A stretch of 64,000 bases of DNA from Pseudomonas tolaasii NCPPB 2192 (GCF_002813445.1 NZ_PHHD01000001.1:3348001-3412000), one strand, 5' to 3'; shown: positions 27,045 to 35,475, counted from the first letter of the stretch. Made by a program: numbers and translations. Notes: generated from the letters alone by a model not told the origin.

Positions 27045-27635
27045 ATGATGCGTTTTCTGGCAGTGGGTGTCTTGTCGTTGTGCGCGGTTGCACCGGCCTT
27101 CGCAGGCGAAACAGCGTTGCATTCGGGCAAGTACGAAGGCTTGATGCTGGCAGTGACGCCGCAGCATCAGGTTGAAGGTTATTACGCGGAGGAACTGGGC
27201 GAGGGCGTGACCCGCAGCTGCGCCTTCTACCTGCAAGGCGAGCCGCAAGCGCTGACGACCTGGCTGGATGAGTCTTACCCCGGCAGCGTGGCGCCTTCGT
27301 CCGATGGCGTGACACTGACCGTGGAGCAGGGCCGTCAGCACCCCGGCTGCATGAGTGTGCTGATGCCGGAAATCGCCACGGGCCTTGAGCTGACCCAGAC
27401 CGCCAAGGCGCAATGGATTGGCCTGGTCACGGTCTCGGCCGACAAGGCCTACTTGCTGACAGAGCCTGGCGCCGATGCGGCCAAGCGTCCGTATATCGTC
27501 AAGGATGACGTGGTGGGCGTACTGGCCTACAAGGATGGCTGGGCGCAGGTTGAGTTCACCAACGCCAAGGATCATACGTATACCGGCTGGATCAGCCAGG
27601 ACCAATATGCACACCTGGTTGCGCCGAAAGGCTGA
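27045..27635 (+). CDS. Small secreted protein with SH3-like C-terminus; candidate immunity protein
   Basis: 196 residues. The N-terminal signal peptide is MMRFLAVGVLSLCAVAPAFA, cleaved before GETALHSG, so it is periplasmic. The mature protein has two cysteines that could form a disulfide (in TRSCAFYLQ and HPGCMSV). The C-terminal third (about 145-192) reads like a bacterial SH3 domain (AYLLTEPGADAAKRPYIVKDDVVGVLAYKDGWAQVEF, GWISQDQY). It starts 1 bp after the second muramidase. I do not recognise the family by name. Location, order and export suggest that it neutralises the muramidase in the periplasm, but an accessory wall-binding protein is equally possible. Confidence 0.7.
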   Translation: MMRFLAVGVLSLCAVAPAFAGETALHSGKYEGLMLAVTPQHQVEGYYAEELGEGVTRSCAFYLQGEPQALTTWLDESYPGSVAPSSDGVTLTVEQGRQHPGCMSVLMPEIATGLELTQTAKAQWIGLVTVSADKAYLLTEPGADAAKRPYIVKDDVVGVLAYKDGWAQVEFTNAKDHTYTGWISQDQYAHLVAPKG

Positions 27636-27659
27636 GGTGAGCGACAACGCCTTTCCAGG

Positions 27660-27748
27660 TGTGGGAGCGGGCTTGCTCGCGAAAGCGGTGTATCAGCCAA
27701 GGCTTATGTCGACTGACACTCCATATTCGCGAGCAAGCCCGCTCCCAT
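27660..27748. repeat. REP pair (inverted)
   Basis: GTGGGAGCGGGCTTGCTCGCGAA is inverted at the right (TTCGCGAGCAAGCCCGCTCCCA). It lies between the converging secreted-protein and LysR genes. Confidence 0.9.
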
Positions 27749-27762
27749 AGTTTCGACAGCTG

Positions 27763-28626
27763 TCAGCCGAACGTTTCCCGCAACAGGCCGGCAAACGCAT
27801 CCCGCGCCAGGTGCCGTTGGGTGTCCTTGTGCCAGAACAGCAGGTTGTCCACGGCCTGCAATTCCTCGAAACGGTAAGACGCCAACTGATTGGCCTGCTC
27901 ATAGCGCGCCAGAATGCCTTCCGGCGCCAGCGCCACGCCAATGCCTGCACTCACGCAGCCGATGATCGTGCCCCAACTGGCATAGCTGGCAATGCTGGGT
28001 TTGAAGTCGTGGGGCTTGACCCAGTTTTCCAGCGCCGCGCGATACGGGCAGCCGGGCGGCCACACGAGCAAGGTGCGCCCGGCCAGGTCTTCGGCACTGT
28101 TGATCGGCTCGCTGGACGCGCTGGCGATCAGCACCAGCCGCTCGCTGTAGACCACGCTGTGTTCAAGCTTGGCGCGCTTGCCGCCGGCCGCCACCAGCGC
28201 GACGTCGAGGCGGTGGTGCTGCAGGTCATCGAGCAACTCGGCCCAGGCGCCCGTCACCAGTTCCAGGCTGACGTCCGGGTAGCGCCGGTGATATTCGGCC
28301 AGCAGCGGCGGCAAACGGCCGCTGGCGCTGGACTCCACCGCGCCGATGCGCAACGTGCCACGGGGGATGGCGTTGGCGTCGACCGCACGCTTGGATTCGT
28401 CCACCAGCGCCAGGATGCGCTCGCAGTAATCCAGGAAGATCTCACCGGCGGCGCTGATCGCCAGCCCGCGCCCCGCGCGAATAAACAACGGTGTACCCAA
28501 CTCGCTTTCCAGCTGTTTGATGCGTGTGGTGATGTTGGACGGCACACAGTGCAATTGCAGCGCGGCCTGGGCCACGCTGCCGGTTTGCGCCACGGCTCGC
28601 ACCATTTTCAGTTGGGCCAGTTCCAT
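27763..28626 (-). CDS. LysR-family transcriptional regulator
   Basis: 287-residue regulator. The N-terminal winged helix-turn-helix spans about residues 1-60 (MELAQLKMVRAVAQTGSVAQAALQLHCVPSNITTRIKQLE). A LysR substrate-binding domain covers about 90-285. It is divergent from an EamA transporter gene with a 102-bp gap, the classic arrangement in which the LysR protein controls its neighbour. The N-terminal pattern with HCVPSNITTRIK is seen in regulators of small exporters, but the ligand cannot be told. Confidence 0.9.
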   Translation of the reverse strand: MELAQLKMVRAVAQTGSVAQAALQLHCVPSNITTRIKQLESELGTPLFIRAGRGLAISAAGEIFLDYCERILALVDESKRAVDANAIPRGTLRIGAVESSASGRLPPLLAEYHRRYPDVSLELVTGAWAELLDDLQHHRLDVALVAAGGKRAKLEHSVVYSERLVLIASASSEPINSAEDLAGRTLLVWPPGCPYRAALENWVKPHDFKPSIASYASWGTIIGCVSAGIGVALAPEGILARYEQANQLASYRFEELQAVDNLLFWHKDTQRHLARDAFAGLLRETFG

Positions 28627-28728
28627 TGCTCAGTTCCAGTGATTTCAGAAGTCAGAAACGCTTAATTGTCCTGCGCCTTGCGAGGGCGAAGACTGACGGC
28701 ACTCCTTCCCGGTTTCCGAGTGCCGTTG

Positions 28729-29688
28729 ATGAATACCCCTTCACCTCTAAAGCTTACGCTAGTCATTGCCGGCGTCATCCTCTGCTGGGCGTATTCGCCG
28801 ATTGGCGTGCACATGGGGCTGCACAGCTACAGCCCCGGGCAACTGGCATTGCTGCGATTTCTGATCGCGTCGGTGTTCATGGGCGGCGTGGCACTGGTGA
28901 TGGGCATTGGCCGGCCGCAGTGGCGTGACGTGCCGTGGCTGCTGGTGCTGGGTTTTTTCGGCGTGTTCCTGCACCACACCAGCCTGAATAACGGGCAGCA
29001 GTGGGTCACGGCAGCGGCGTCCAGCGTGCTGGCGCAGTCGGCGCCGCTGTTCAGTGTGTTGATTGCGTTTTTCTGCTTGAAAGAGCGCGTCAGCCTGTGG
29101 CGCTGGAGCTGCGTGCTGCTCGGGTTGCTCGGCGTGCTGGTGGTGATCTGGGGTGATCACGGCGTAGGGGACATTGACCCGCGCGGCTTGCTGATCCTGC
29201 TGGCCGCGCTGTCGTGGAGTGTGTATTTCGCCATTCAGAAGCACTACGCACACCGTTACAGCCCGCTGACCATGGCGTGCTACATGGTCTGGTCCGGCAC
29301 CCTGATGCTCTGCGTGAACCTGCCAGGCCTGCCCGCTGCCGTGGTGCAAGCGCCCTTGCCGGAAAACCTGGCGGTGCTGGTGCTGGGGATTTTCCCGAGC
29401 GCGCTGGCGTATCTGGCCTGGGGGTATGTGCTCAAACACGTGGACGTCAGCCGCGCGTCGGTGGCGATGTACCTGATCCCGCCGGTCGCCATGCTGCTGG
29501 CCGCGACGCTGCTGGGCGAGCACGTTGCCGTACAAGTGATGCTCGGCGCGGTGATCGTGCTGGCCAGCGTGGCGGCCATCAGCCTGGAGGGGCGCTGGCG
29601 TTCACTCGCTCAGGCTGAACGCCCGCAGCCGGTGGCCGTCGAGGTCCTCGGCGACAAAGGTGTAGCCAAAGTCCAGGGTAGTCGGTGA
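28729..29688 (+). CDS. EamA/DMT-superfamily transporter
   Basis: Inner-membrane protein of 319 residues with ten hydrophobic helices in two EamA repeats (about 5-140 and 150-285), as in drug/metabolite exporters. The ATG at 28729 directly precedes the first helix (LTLVIAGVILCWAYSPIGVHMGL). It is divergent from the LysR gene that probably regulates it. The last 87 bp overlap the 3' end of the convergent VOC gene; the cytoplasmic tail encoded there (SLEGRWRSLAQAERPQPVAVEV and on) is probably dispensable. The substrate is unknown. Confidence 0.88.
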   Translation: MNTPSPLKLTLVIAGVILCWAYSPIGVHMGLHSYSPGQLALLRFLIASVFMGGVALVMGIGRPQWRDVPWLLVLGFFGVFLHHTSLNNGQQWVTAAASSVLAQSAPLFSVLIAFFCLKERVSLWRWSCVLLGLLGVLVVIWGDHGVGDIDPRGLLILLAALSWSVYFAIQKHYAHRYSPLTMACYMVWSGTLMLCVNLPGLPAAVVQAPLPENLAVLVLGIFPSALAYLAWGYVLKHVDVSRASVAMYLIPPVAMLLAATLLGEHVAVQVMLGAVIVLASVAAISLEGRWRSLAQAERPQPVAVEVLGDKGVAKVQGSR

Positions 29689-29973
29689 CTGGATGATCGT
29701 CGCGCCACGCTCCACCCACTGCGCGTGCAGCGCGTCGATGGCGGCGGTGTCTGGCAGGGAGAAGCCGACTTCGCCGCCACCGCCGGTGATGGTCGCGGCA
29801 GGTTCCACGGTGTGGCGCGACCACAGCCCCAGCTTCACGCCGTTGTCGAGGATGAACAGGGCGAAGGTCGGGTTCAACTCCACCGGCGGCTTGCCCAGCA
29901 GGCGGCTGTAGAAGTTGGCGCTGGTGGCCGGGCTGTCGACGTACAGCAGGAAGTAATGGGCGACGGTGTTCAT
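29602..29973 (-). CDS. VOC-family (glyoxalase/bleomycin-resistance fold) protein
   Basis: 123-residue single-domain protein of the vicinal oxygen chelate fold: HYFLLYVDSPATSANFYSRLLG at the N-terminus, then VGFSLPDTAAIDALHAQWVERGATI, and a C-terminal GYTFVAEDLDGHRLRAFSL. AAGGAG lies 6 bp before the ATG. It probably acts as a metal-dependent dioxygenase, lyase or binding protein; the family does not give a substrate. Its 3' end overlaps the convergent transporter gene tail to tail. Confidence 0.85.
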   Translation of the reverse strand: MNTVAHYFLLYVDSPATSANFYSRLLGKPPVELNPTFALFILDNGVKLGLWSRHTVEPAATITGGGGEVGFSLPDTAAIDALHAQWVERGATIIQSPTTLDFGYTFVAEDLDGHRLRAFSLSE

Positions 29974-30026
29974 GCAATCTCCTTGAGAGCGGCGGGTTGA
30001 GGTGCCCAGTCTAAAAGCCGGTACTG

Positions 30027-30794
30027 TCAGTTCTTGTCAGGAGTCTGCAAGGGTGACGCGTTTTCGCCGGTGTACAACTGGATGATGTCGTCGATCTCGC
30101 CCGACATCTTCATGCGCAACAACGTGCGCAATATTCGCTGTACCGGCACGTTCGGGTCGTTGCGCACGATGCAGCCCAGGCTCTGCTCGCCGATGACGGC
30201 CACGTTGTGCAGTTTTTTGCCGGGGGGCAGGCCCAGGTTGAAGCGGTCCAGAATCCATTCATTGATCACGGCGTAGTTGAATCGCCCCGCCACCAGCTTG
30301 TGCAGCACCAGGTCCTCGCTGCGCGAGTCGTCGCGGCTGAGGCGGCCGGTTGCGAACAAGGGGTCAAGGGTGGCGTAGCGATAGTTCAGCACCGTGCCGA
30401 TCGACTGCTGCACCAACCCTTCGACGTGCACAGGCTGCGGGGTTGTGTGCCGGCTGACCAGCACATTGCGTTGCACCATCAACGGGACGCTCCAGGTGTA
30501 GTCCCCGGACGCCTCGTCGAGCCAGGCCTGGGCGACATAACAGCGCACATCAATGTCGCCATGCTCCATCGCACCGGCGATGCGTGCCCGTGGCAGCACG
30601 TGAAATTCGGCGGGGTGCCCCACTTGAGTGGCCAGGCTCAGCATCAGGTCATACAGGATGCCCTGGGTGGGGCGGTCGTCTTCCACCTCGGCCATCGGCA
30701 TCGCCCAGCTGTCGGAAACTGCGAAGCGCAACGGGGCAGGGGCCGCGAGGCTGGCGAGGGAAATCATCCATAAAGCGCCCAGGACTACGCGCAT
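30027..30794 (-). CDS. Periplasmic solute-binding protein, family 3 type
   Basis: 255-residue secreted protein. The ATG at 30794 has GGAGG 5 bp upstream and begins a signal peptide (MRVVLGALWMISLASLAAPA). The mature part resembles amino-acid-type binding proteins (SBP_bac_3): LRFAVSDSWAMPM, GILYDLMLSLATQVG, VQQSIGTVLNYRYATLDPLF, and LVAGRFNYAVINEWILDRF. No ABC permease or ATPase gene is adjacent. It may therefore be an orphan binding or sensory protein rather than part of an uptake system. Confidence 0.8.
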   Translation of the reverse strand: MRVVLGALWMISLASLAAPAPLRFAVSDSWAMPMAEVEDDRPTQGILYDLMLSLATQVGHPAEFHVLPRARIAGAMEHGDIDVRCYVAQAWLDEASGDYTWSVPLMVQRNVLVSRHTTPQPVHVEGLVQQSIGTVLNYRYATLDPLFATGRLSRDDSRSEDLVLHKLVAGRFNYAVINEWILDRFNLGLPPGKKLHNVAVIGEQSLGCIVRNDPNVPVQRILRTLLRMKMSGEIDDIIQLYTGENASPLQTPDKN

Positions 30795-30927
30795 ACACCC
30801 TCCGGGTTCAGGCCTTTGCGGGGCCAACGAGGTGAGCTTAGTCAGATTAGGCGAGCGTGCCGGATGCAATTTCCCCCTTGCTCCGCTAGCATTACCGGCT
30901 TCCGCTTCCCAGTTGCGACGGTTTTCG

Positions 30928-32973
30928 ATGAGTTATCAGGTTCTTGCACGTAAATGGCGTCCGCGCTCGTTCCGCGAAATGGTCGGCCAGACCCATGTGC
31001 TCAAGGCTCTGATCAATGCCTTGGACAGCCAACGGCTGCACCACGCCTATCTGTTCACGGGAACGCGCGGGGTGGGCAAGACCACCATCGCGCGCATCAT
31101 CGCCAAATGCCTGAATTGTGAAACCGGTATCACTTCCACGCCGTGCGGCACCTGCTCGGTGTGCCGGGAAATCGACGAAGGGCGCTTTGTCGACCTGATC
31201 GAGATCGACGCCGCGAGCCGCACCAAGGTCGAAGACACCCGCGAGCTGCTCGACAACGTGCAGTACGCGCCGAGCCGTGGCCGTTTCAAGGTCTACCTGA
31301 TCGACGAAGTGCACATGCTGTCCAGCCACTCTTTCAACGCGCTGTTGAAAACCCTGGAAGAGCCACCGCCCTACGTCAAATTCATCCTGGCCACCACCGA
31401 CCCGCAGAAACTTCCTGCAACGATTTTGTCGCGGTGCCTGCAGTTCTCCCTGAAAAACATGACCCCCGAGCGCGTGGTCGAGCATTTGACCCATGTGCTG
31501 GGCGTCGAGAACGTGCCGTTCGAGGACGACGCGCTGTGGCTGCTCGGCCGCGCTGCCGACGGCTCGATGCGTGACGCCATGAGCCTTACCGACCAGGCCA
31601 TCGCCTTTGGTGAAGGCAAGGTCATGGCCGCCGACGTGCGCGCCATGCTCGGTACCCTCGACCATGGCCAGGTGTTCGACGTGCTGCACGCGCTGATCGA
31701 CGGCGACGCCAAGGCGTTGCTCGAAGCCGTGCGCCACTTGTCGGAGCAAGGCCCGGACTGGAACGGCGTGCTGTCGGAAATCCTCAACGTGCTGCACCGC
31801 GTCGCCATCGCTCAGGCCTTGCCTGAAGGCGTCGACAACGGCCACGGCGACCGCGACCGCGTGCTGGCCCTGGCCCAGGCGTTACCTGCTGAAGATGTGC
31901 AGTTCTACTACCAGATGGGCCTGATCGGTCGTCGCGACCTGCCCCTGGCGCCGGACCCGCGCGGCGGTTTTGAAATGGTGCTGCTGCGAATGCTGGCGTT
32001 CCGGCCCGCCGACTCGGCAGACGCGCCGAGACAGCCGCTAAAGCCAGTGGGGATCAGCCAGGCCACAGTTGATTCCGCCAAACCAGTGGCTGGCGCGGCA
32101 ATTGTTGCGCCAGTGGCGGCTGCGCCTGTTCCGGTCGCGCCGCCCGTGCCTGAGCCCGTGGCCGCCGAAACTGTGCCGGTCATCGAACCTGAACCCGTCG
32201 TCGATTTGCCGTGGAATGACCCGGTAGAAGCCGAGGCCGAACCGGAAGCCGAGTTGCAACCTGCCGTAGAGCCCGTGCTGGAAACCACCGGCGAACAGCC
32301 CGAGCTCACGCCGATGCCCACGCCGACTCCGGACAGCGTGGTGCCGGATGCGCCGGAATGGGTGTCCGCGCCGGTTCCCGAGCCCACCGTGGCCCAGGTT
32401 GACGCCGCTACGCCGGGCATCGACCTGGATGACGAGCCGCCGCTGGACGAAGACTACATCGAGCCGGACATGGATTCGGCCTATAGCTACCTGGATGACC
32501 TGGCCAGCGAACACACCGCCGAACCGGTCCCGGAGCCTGAGCCCGAACCTGCTGCGGCGCCCGCCACCGGCCTGGCCCTGCAATGGCTGGAACTGTTCCC
32601 GAAACTGCCGATTTCCGGCATGACCGGCAGCATCGCCGCCAACTGTACCCTGATTTCCATTGAGGGCGACCACTGGCTGTTGCACCTGGACCCGGCCCAC
32701 AGCGCCCTGTTCAACGCAACCCAGCAGCGCCGCCTTAACGACGCGCTGAACCAGTACCATGAGCGCACGCTGACCATCGCCATCGAACTGATCAAGCCCG
32801 AGCAGGAGACCCCGGCCCAGGCCGCGACCCGTCGGCGCCTGAACCGTCAGCGTGATGCGGAAAGCTCGATCCACGCCGACCCGCTCATCCAGCAAATGAT
32901 GCAACAGTTCGGTGCGGTCGTTCGTCACGATACTATTGAACCTGTCGACGCCCCGGTGCCCCAGGCTTCGTAA
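30928..32973 (+). CDS. dnaX: DNA polymerase III subunit gamma/tau
   Basis: Clamp-loader ATPase and organiser of the replicative polymerase, 681 residues from the ATG at 30928 (MSYQVLARKWRPRSF). The Walker A motif is GTRGVGKTT (about 45), the zinc-binding module CLNCETGITSTPCGTCSVC (about 64-82), and Walker B VYLIDEVHMLS. A long Pro/Ala/Glu/Val-rich linker (about 365-530) precedes the C-terminal tau domain that binds the alpha subunit. The frame is open further upstream, but the family start is at MSYQVL. I see no A-AAA-AAG slippery site, so a shorter gamma form by the E. coli mechanism is not supported. It is followed 42 bp later by ybaB. Confidence 0.96.
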   Translation: MSYQVLARKWRPRSFREMVGQTHVLKALINALDSQRLHHAYLFTGTRGVGKTTIARIIAKCLNCETGITSTPCGTCSVCREIDEGRFVDLIEIDAASRTKVEDTRELLDNVQYAPSRGRFKVYLIDEVHMLSSHSFNALLKTLEEPPPYVKFILATTDPQKLPATILSRCLQFSLKNMTPERVVEHLTHVLGVENVPFEDDALWLLGRAADGSMRDAMSLTDQAIAFGEGKVMAADVRAMLGTLDHGQVFDVLHALIDGDAKALLEAVRHLSEQGPDWNGVLSEILNVLHRVAIAQALPEGVDNGHGDRDRVLALAQALPAEDVQFYYQMGLIGRRDLPLAPDPRGGFEMVLLRMLAFRPADSADAPRQPLKPVGISQATVDSAKPVAGAAIVAPVAAAPVPVAPPVPEPVAAETVPVIEPEPVVDLPWNDPVEAEAEPEAELQPAVEPVLETTGEQPELTPMPTPTPDSVVPDAPEWVSAPVPEPTVAQVDAATPGIDLDDEPPLDEDYIEPDMDSAYSYLDDLASEHTAEPVPEPEPEPAAAPATGLALQWLELFPKLPISGMTGSIAANCTLISIEGDHWLLHLDPAHSALFNATQQRRLNDALNQYHERTLTIAIELIKPEQETPAQAATRRRLNRQRDAESSIHADPLIQQMMQQFGAVVRHDTIEPVDAPVPQAS

Positions 32974-33015
32974 CACCGGGCAACTAATTGATCCACGTAC
33001 TTTGAGGTGATTCCC

Positions 33016-33354
33016 ATGATGAAAGGTGGCATGGCCGGCCTGATGAAGCAGGCGCAGCAGATGCAGGAAAAAATGGCCAAGATGCAGGAAGAACTGGCCA
33101 ACGCCGAAGTCACCGGTAAAGCCGGTGGCGATATGGTCAGCGTGGTGATGACCGGTCGTCACGACATCAAGCGTGTGAGCATCGACCCAAGCGTATTGCC
33201 GGGCGTGGGCGAAGATGACCTGGAAATGCTCGAGGCCTTGTTCGCTGCGGCCGTCAACGACGCCGTGCGCAAGATCGAAGCCAACAGCCAGGAAAAAATG
33301 GGCGGCGTGACCGCCGGCATGCAACTGCCGCCGGGCATGAAACTGCCGTTCTGA
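33016..33354 (+). CDS. ybaB: YbaB/EbfC nucleoid-associated protein
   Basis: Small dimeric DNA-binding protein (112 residues) of the YbaB/EbfC family. The N-terminal coiled-coil helix is Met/Lys-rich ([24 protein letters not shown]), then a beta core with [18 protein letters not shown], and a Met/Pro-rich tail ([11 protein letters not shown]). GAGGTGA lies before the ATG at 33016. Its position after dnaX is conserved in gamma-proteobacteria. A strong terminator follows, so here recR is not in the same transcript by default. Confidence 0.95.
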
Positions 33355-33377
33355 TTCGCTAGCCTTGGCTAGACTCC

Positions 33378-33408
33378 AATGCCAGGCCTTGTGCCTGGCA
33401 TTTTTTTT
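33378..33408 (+). terminator. Terminator after ybaB
   Basis: The stem ATGCCAGGC/GCCTGGCAT with a CTTGT loop is followed by a run of eight T. It separates dnaX-ybaB from the oxidoreductase and recR. Confidence 0.92.
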
Positions 33409-33424
33409 GCGCGCGCCGCGCCCC

Positions 33425-33464
33425 CTGTGGGAGTTGGCTTGTCGGATCGCCGCACCGCTGCGAT
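33425..33464. repeat. Degenerate single REP unit
   Basis: CTGTGGGAGTTGGCTTGTCGGATCGC matches the first half of the main REP unit but has no full inverted partner. It lies in the 204-bp gap before the oxidoreductase gene. Confidence 0.5.
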
Positions 33465-33558
33465 GCATTCACTACGGTGCTACTGATAAAACATCGAACC
33501 CCAACCGCTCTGTCATGGTCTGCACCCTATACCGATGGATTTGCGAAAGGAGCCCCAG

Positions 33559-34593
33559 ATGCCTCAAGAACCGATTCTGAACCAGCGCATCGTCCTGGTT
33601 TCACGCCCGCACGGCGCGCCGACCCCGGAGAATTTCCGCCTGGAACGGGTGAACCTGCCGGAATTGGCGGACGGCCAGGTGTTGTTGAAAACCCTGTACC
33701 TGTCCCTCGATCCCTACATGCGGGGGCGCATGAGCGACGCGCCGTCCTACGCAGCGCCGGTGGAAATCGACGAGGTCATGACCGGTGGCGCTGTCAGCCG
33801 TATCGAGCAGTCGCGTAATCCGAAATTCGAAGTGGGCGACCTGGTGGTCGGCTCTACCGGCTGGCAGAGCCACAGCATTTCCGACGGCCGCAACCTGATC
33901 CCGGTGCCCAAGGGGCTCGCCAGCCCGTCGATGGCCCTGGGTGTGCTCGGCATGCCGGGCATGACCGCTTACATGGGCTTGATGGACATCGGCCAGCCCA
34001 AGGCCGGGGAAACCCTGGTGGTGGCCGCGGCGTCGGGCGCTGTGGGCTCGGTGGTGGGGCAGGTGGCCAAGCTCAAGGGCTTGCGCGTGGTGGGTATCGC
34101 CGGTGGCGCTGACAAGTGCCGCTATGTGGTGGACGAGCTGGGCTTTGATGCCTGTATCGACCACAAGAGTGCTGATTTTGCCAATGAGCTGGCCCTGGCC
34201 TGTTTCAAGGGCGTGGACATCTACTTTGAAAACGTCGGCGGCAAGGTCTTTGACGCCGTGGTGCCGCTGCTCAACCCCAAGGCGCGAATTCCACTGTGCG
34301 GGCTGATCGCCGGCTATAACGCCCATGAGGCGCCCAGCGGTCCGGATCGTCTACCGGCGTTGCAACGCACCTTGCTGACCAAGCGCGTGCGCATCCAGGG
34401 CTTTATCGTGTTTGACGACTATGGCGATCGCCAACCCGAGTTTCTCAGCGCGATGGCGCCGTGGGTACGCGACGGCAAGATCAAGTTCCGCGAAGACGTG
34501 GTCAACGGCCTGGAGCAGGCGCCCGAGGCCTTTATTGGCCTGCTGGAAGGGCGCAACTTCGGCAAGTTGGTGGTACGCGTCGCGCAGGATTGA
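33559..34593 (+). CDS. NADP-dependent MDR-family oxidoreductase (CurA/prostaglandin-reductase type)
   Basis: 344-residue zinc-independent medium-chain reductase. Start ATG at 33559 with AAAGGAG upstream. N-terminal features are NQRIVLVSRP and LYLSLDPYMRGRMSD. The nucleotide-binding motif is VVAAASGAVGSVVGQVAKLKG (AASGAVGS near residue 157), with GIAGGADKCRYVVDELGFDACIDHK and YFENVGGKVFDAV after it. Such enzymes reduce the double bond of alpha,beta-unsaturated ketones and aldehydes with NADPH. It lies between ybaB and recR, which are usually adjacent, suggesting an insertion into the locus. Confidence 0.88.
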   Translation: MPQEPILNQRIVLVSRPHGAPTPENFRLERVNLPELADGQVLLKTLYLSLDPYMRGRMSDAPSYAAPVEIDEVMTGGAVSRIEQSRNPKFEVGDLVVGSTGWQSHSISDGRNLIPVPKGLASPSMALGVLGMPGMTAYMGLMDIGQPKAGETLVVAAASGAVGSVVGQVAKLKGLRVVGIAGGADKCRYVVDELGFDACIDHKSADFANELALACFKGVDIYFENVGGKVFDAVVPLLNPKARIPLCGLIAGYNAHEAPSGPDRLPALQRTLLTKRVRIQGFIVFDDYGDRQPEFLSAMAPWVRDGKIKFREDVVNGLEQAPEAFIGLLEGRNFGKLVVRVAQD

Positions 34594-34658
34594 GCATTTG
34601 ACGCTAATCCGGGGCGCGGGTATAAACCGCGTCTCGTTGTTTTGTCGGACCTTTCCCC

Positions 34659-35261
34659 ATGAGCTTCAGCCCCCTGATTCGCCAACTGATCGACGCCCTG
34701 CGCATTTTGCCGGGTGTCGGCCAGAAAACCGCCCAGCGCATGGCCCTGCAGCTGCTGGAGCGCGACCGCAGCGGCGGCACCCGATTGGCACAGGCCCTGA
34801 GCCAGGCCATGACCGGCGTAGGCCACTGCCGCCAATGCCGTACGCTTACCGAAGAAGAACTCTGCCCGCAGTGCGCCGACCCGCGCCGTGACGACACGCT
34901 GCTGTGCGTGGTGGAAGGGCCAATGGACGTGTATGCAGTGGAGCAGACCGGCTATCGCGGGCGCTACTTTGTACTCAAGGGGCATCTGTCGCCGCTGGAC
35001 GGGCTGGGCCCTGAAGCTATCGGCATTCCGCAGTTGGTGGCGCGCATCGAAGAGCAGGGCACGTTCACTGAAGTGATCCTGGCCACTAACCCGACGGTGG
35101 AAGGCGAGGCGACCGCGCATTACATCGCTCAACTACTGACCAATAAAGGCCTGATCACCTCGCGCATCGCCCACGGCGTGCCGCTGGGTGGCGAGCTGGA
35201 ACTGGTGGATGGCGGCACGCTGGCGCACTCCTTCGCCGGCCGCAAACCCATCGCCCTCTAA
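34659..35261 (+). CDS. recR: Recombination protein RecR
   Basis: Ring-forming mediator that with RecF/RecO loads RecA on gapped DNA. 200 residues, the family length. The N-terminal helix-hairpin-helix is LRILPGVGQKTAQRMALQLL. The four-Cys zinc motif is CRQCRTLTEEELCPQC (about 57-72). A Toprim domain follows, with VVEGPMDVYAVEQ and LATNPTVEGEATAHYI, and the C-terminal SRIAHGVPLGGELELVDGGTL. It lies 65 bp after the oxidoreductase and before a REP element. Confidence 0.96.
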   Translation: MSFSPLIRQLIDALRILPGVGQKTAQRMALQLLERDRSGGTRLAQALSQAMTGVGHCRQCRTLTEEELCPQCADPRRDDTLLCVVEGPMDVYAVEQTGYRGRYFVLKGHLSPLDGLGPEAIGIPQLVARIEEQGTFTEVILATNPTVEGEATAHYIAQLLTNKGLITSRIAHGVPLGGELELVDGGTLAHSFAGRKPIAL

Positions 35262-35278
35262 AGAGCGACACACATCAA

Positions 35279-35386
35279 AATGTGGGAGCTGGCTTGCCTG
35301 CGATAGCATCACCGCAGCGTGACTGATACACCTCAGTGCCTGCATCGCGGGCAAGCCCGGCTCCCACACAAGCCAGCTCCCACATT
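35279..35386. repeat. Compound REP element
   Basis: One head unit (AATGTGGGAGCTGGCTTGCCTGCGAT) and two successive inverted tails (ATCGCGGGCAAGCCCGGCTCCCAC, then AGCCAGCTCCCACATT). It lies between recR and the acyl-CoA dehydrogenase gene. Confidence 0.88.
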
Positions 35387-35425
35387 AGTTTTGCAGCGTC
35401 AGCGATATTGGCCTCAGGCTTGATA

Positions 35426-35443
35426 ACCAAGCAAGCGCTTGGT
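35426..35443. promoter_or_regulatory. Palindromic operator before the acyl-CoA dehydrogenase
   Basis: ACCAAGC-AAGC-GCTTGGT is an exact 7-bp inverted repeat. Within it the decamer CAAGCGCTTG (35432-35441) is also a perfect palindrome. It ends 32 bp before the ATG. Such CAAGCGCTTG-like sites are typical of TetR regulators of acyl-CoA metabolism; this link is inferred. Confidence 0.5.
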
Positions 35444-35475
35444 AAGTTCGCTCCACCTCTCCGTGGAGCTTGCCG

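Noticed and set aside
24877..27635. A prophage lysis cassette
   Set aside because: No holin, spanin, tail, capsid or integrase gene is near. The secreted third protein does not look like a spanin.
30928..32973. Programmed frameshift making a short gamma form of DnaX
   Set aside because: I looked for an A-AAA-AAG slippery run with a following hairpin and found none in the gene.
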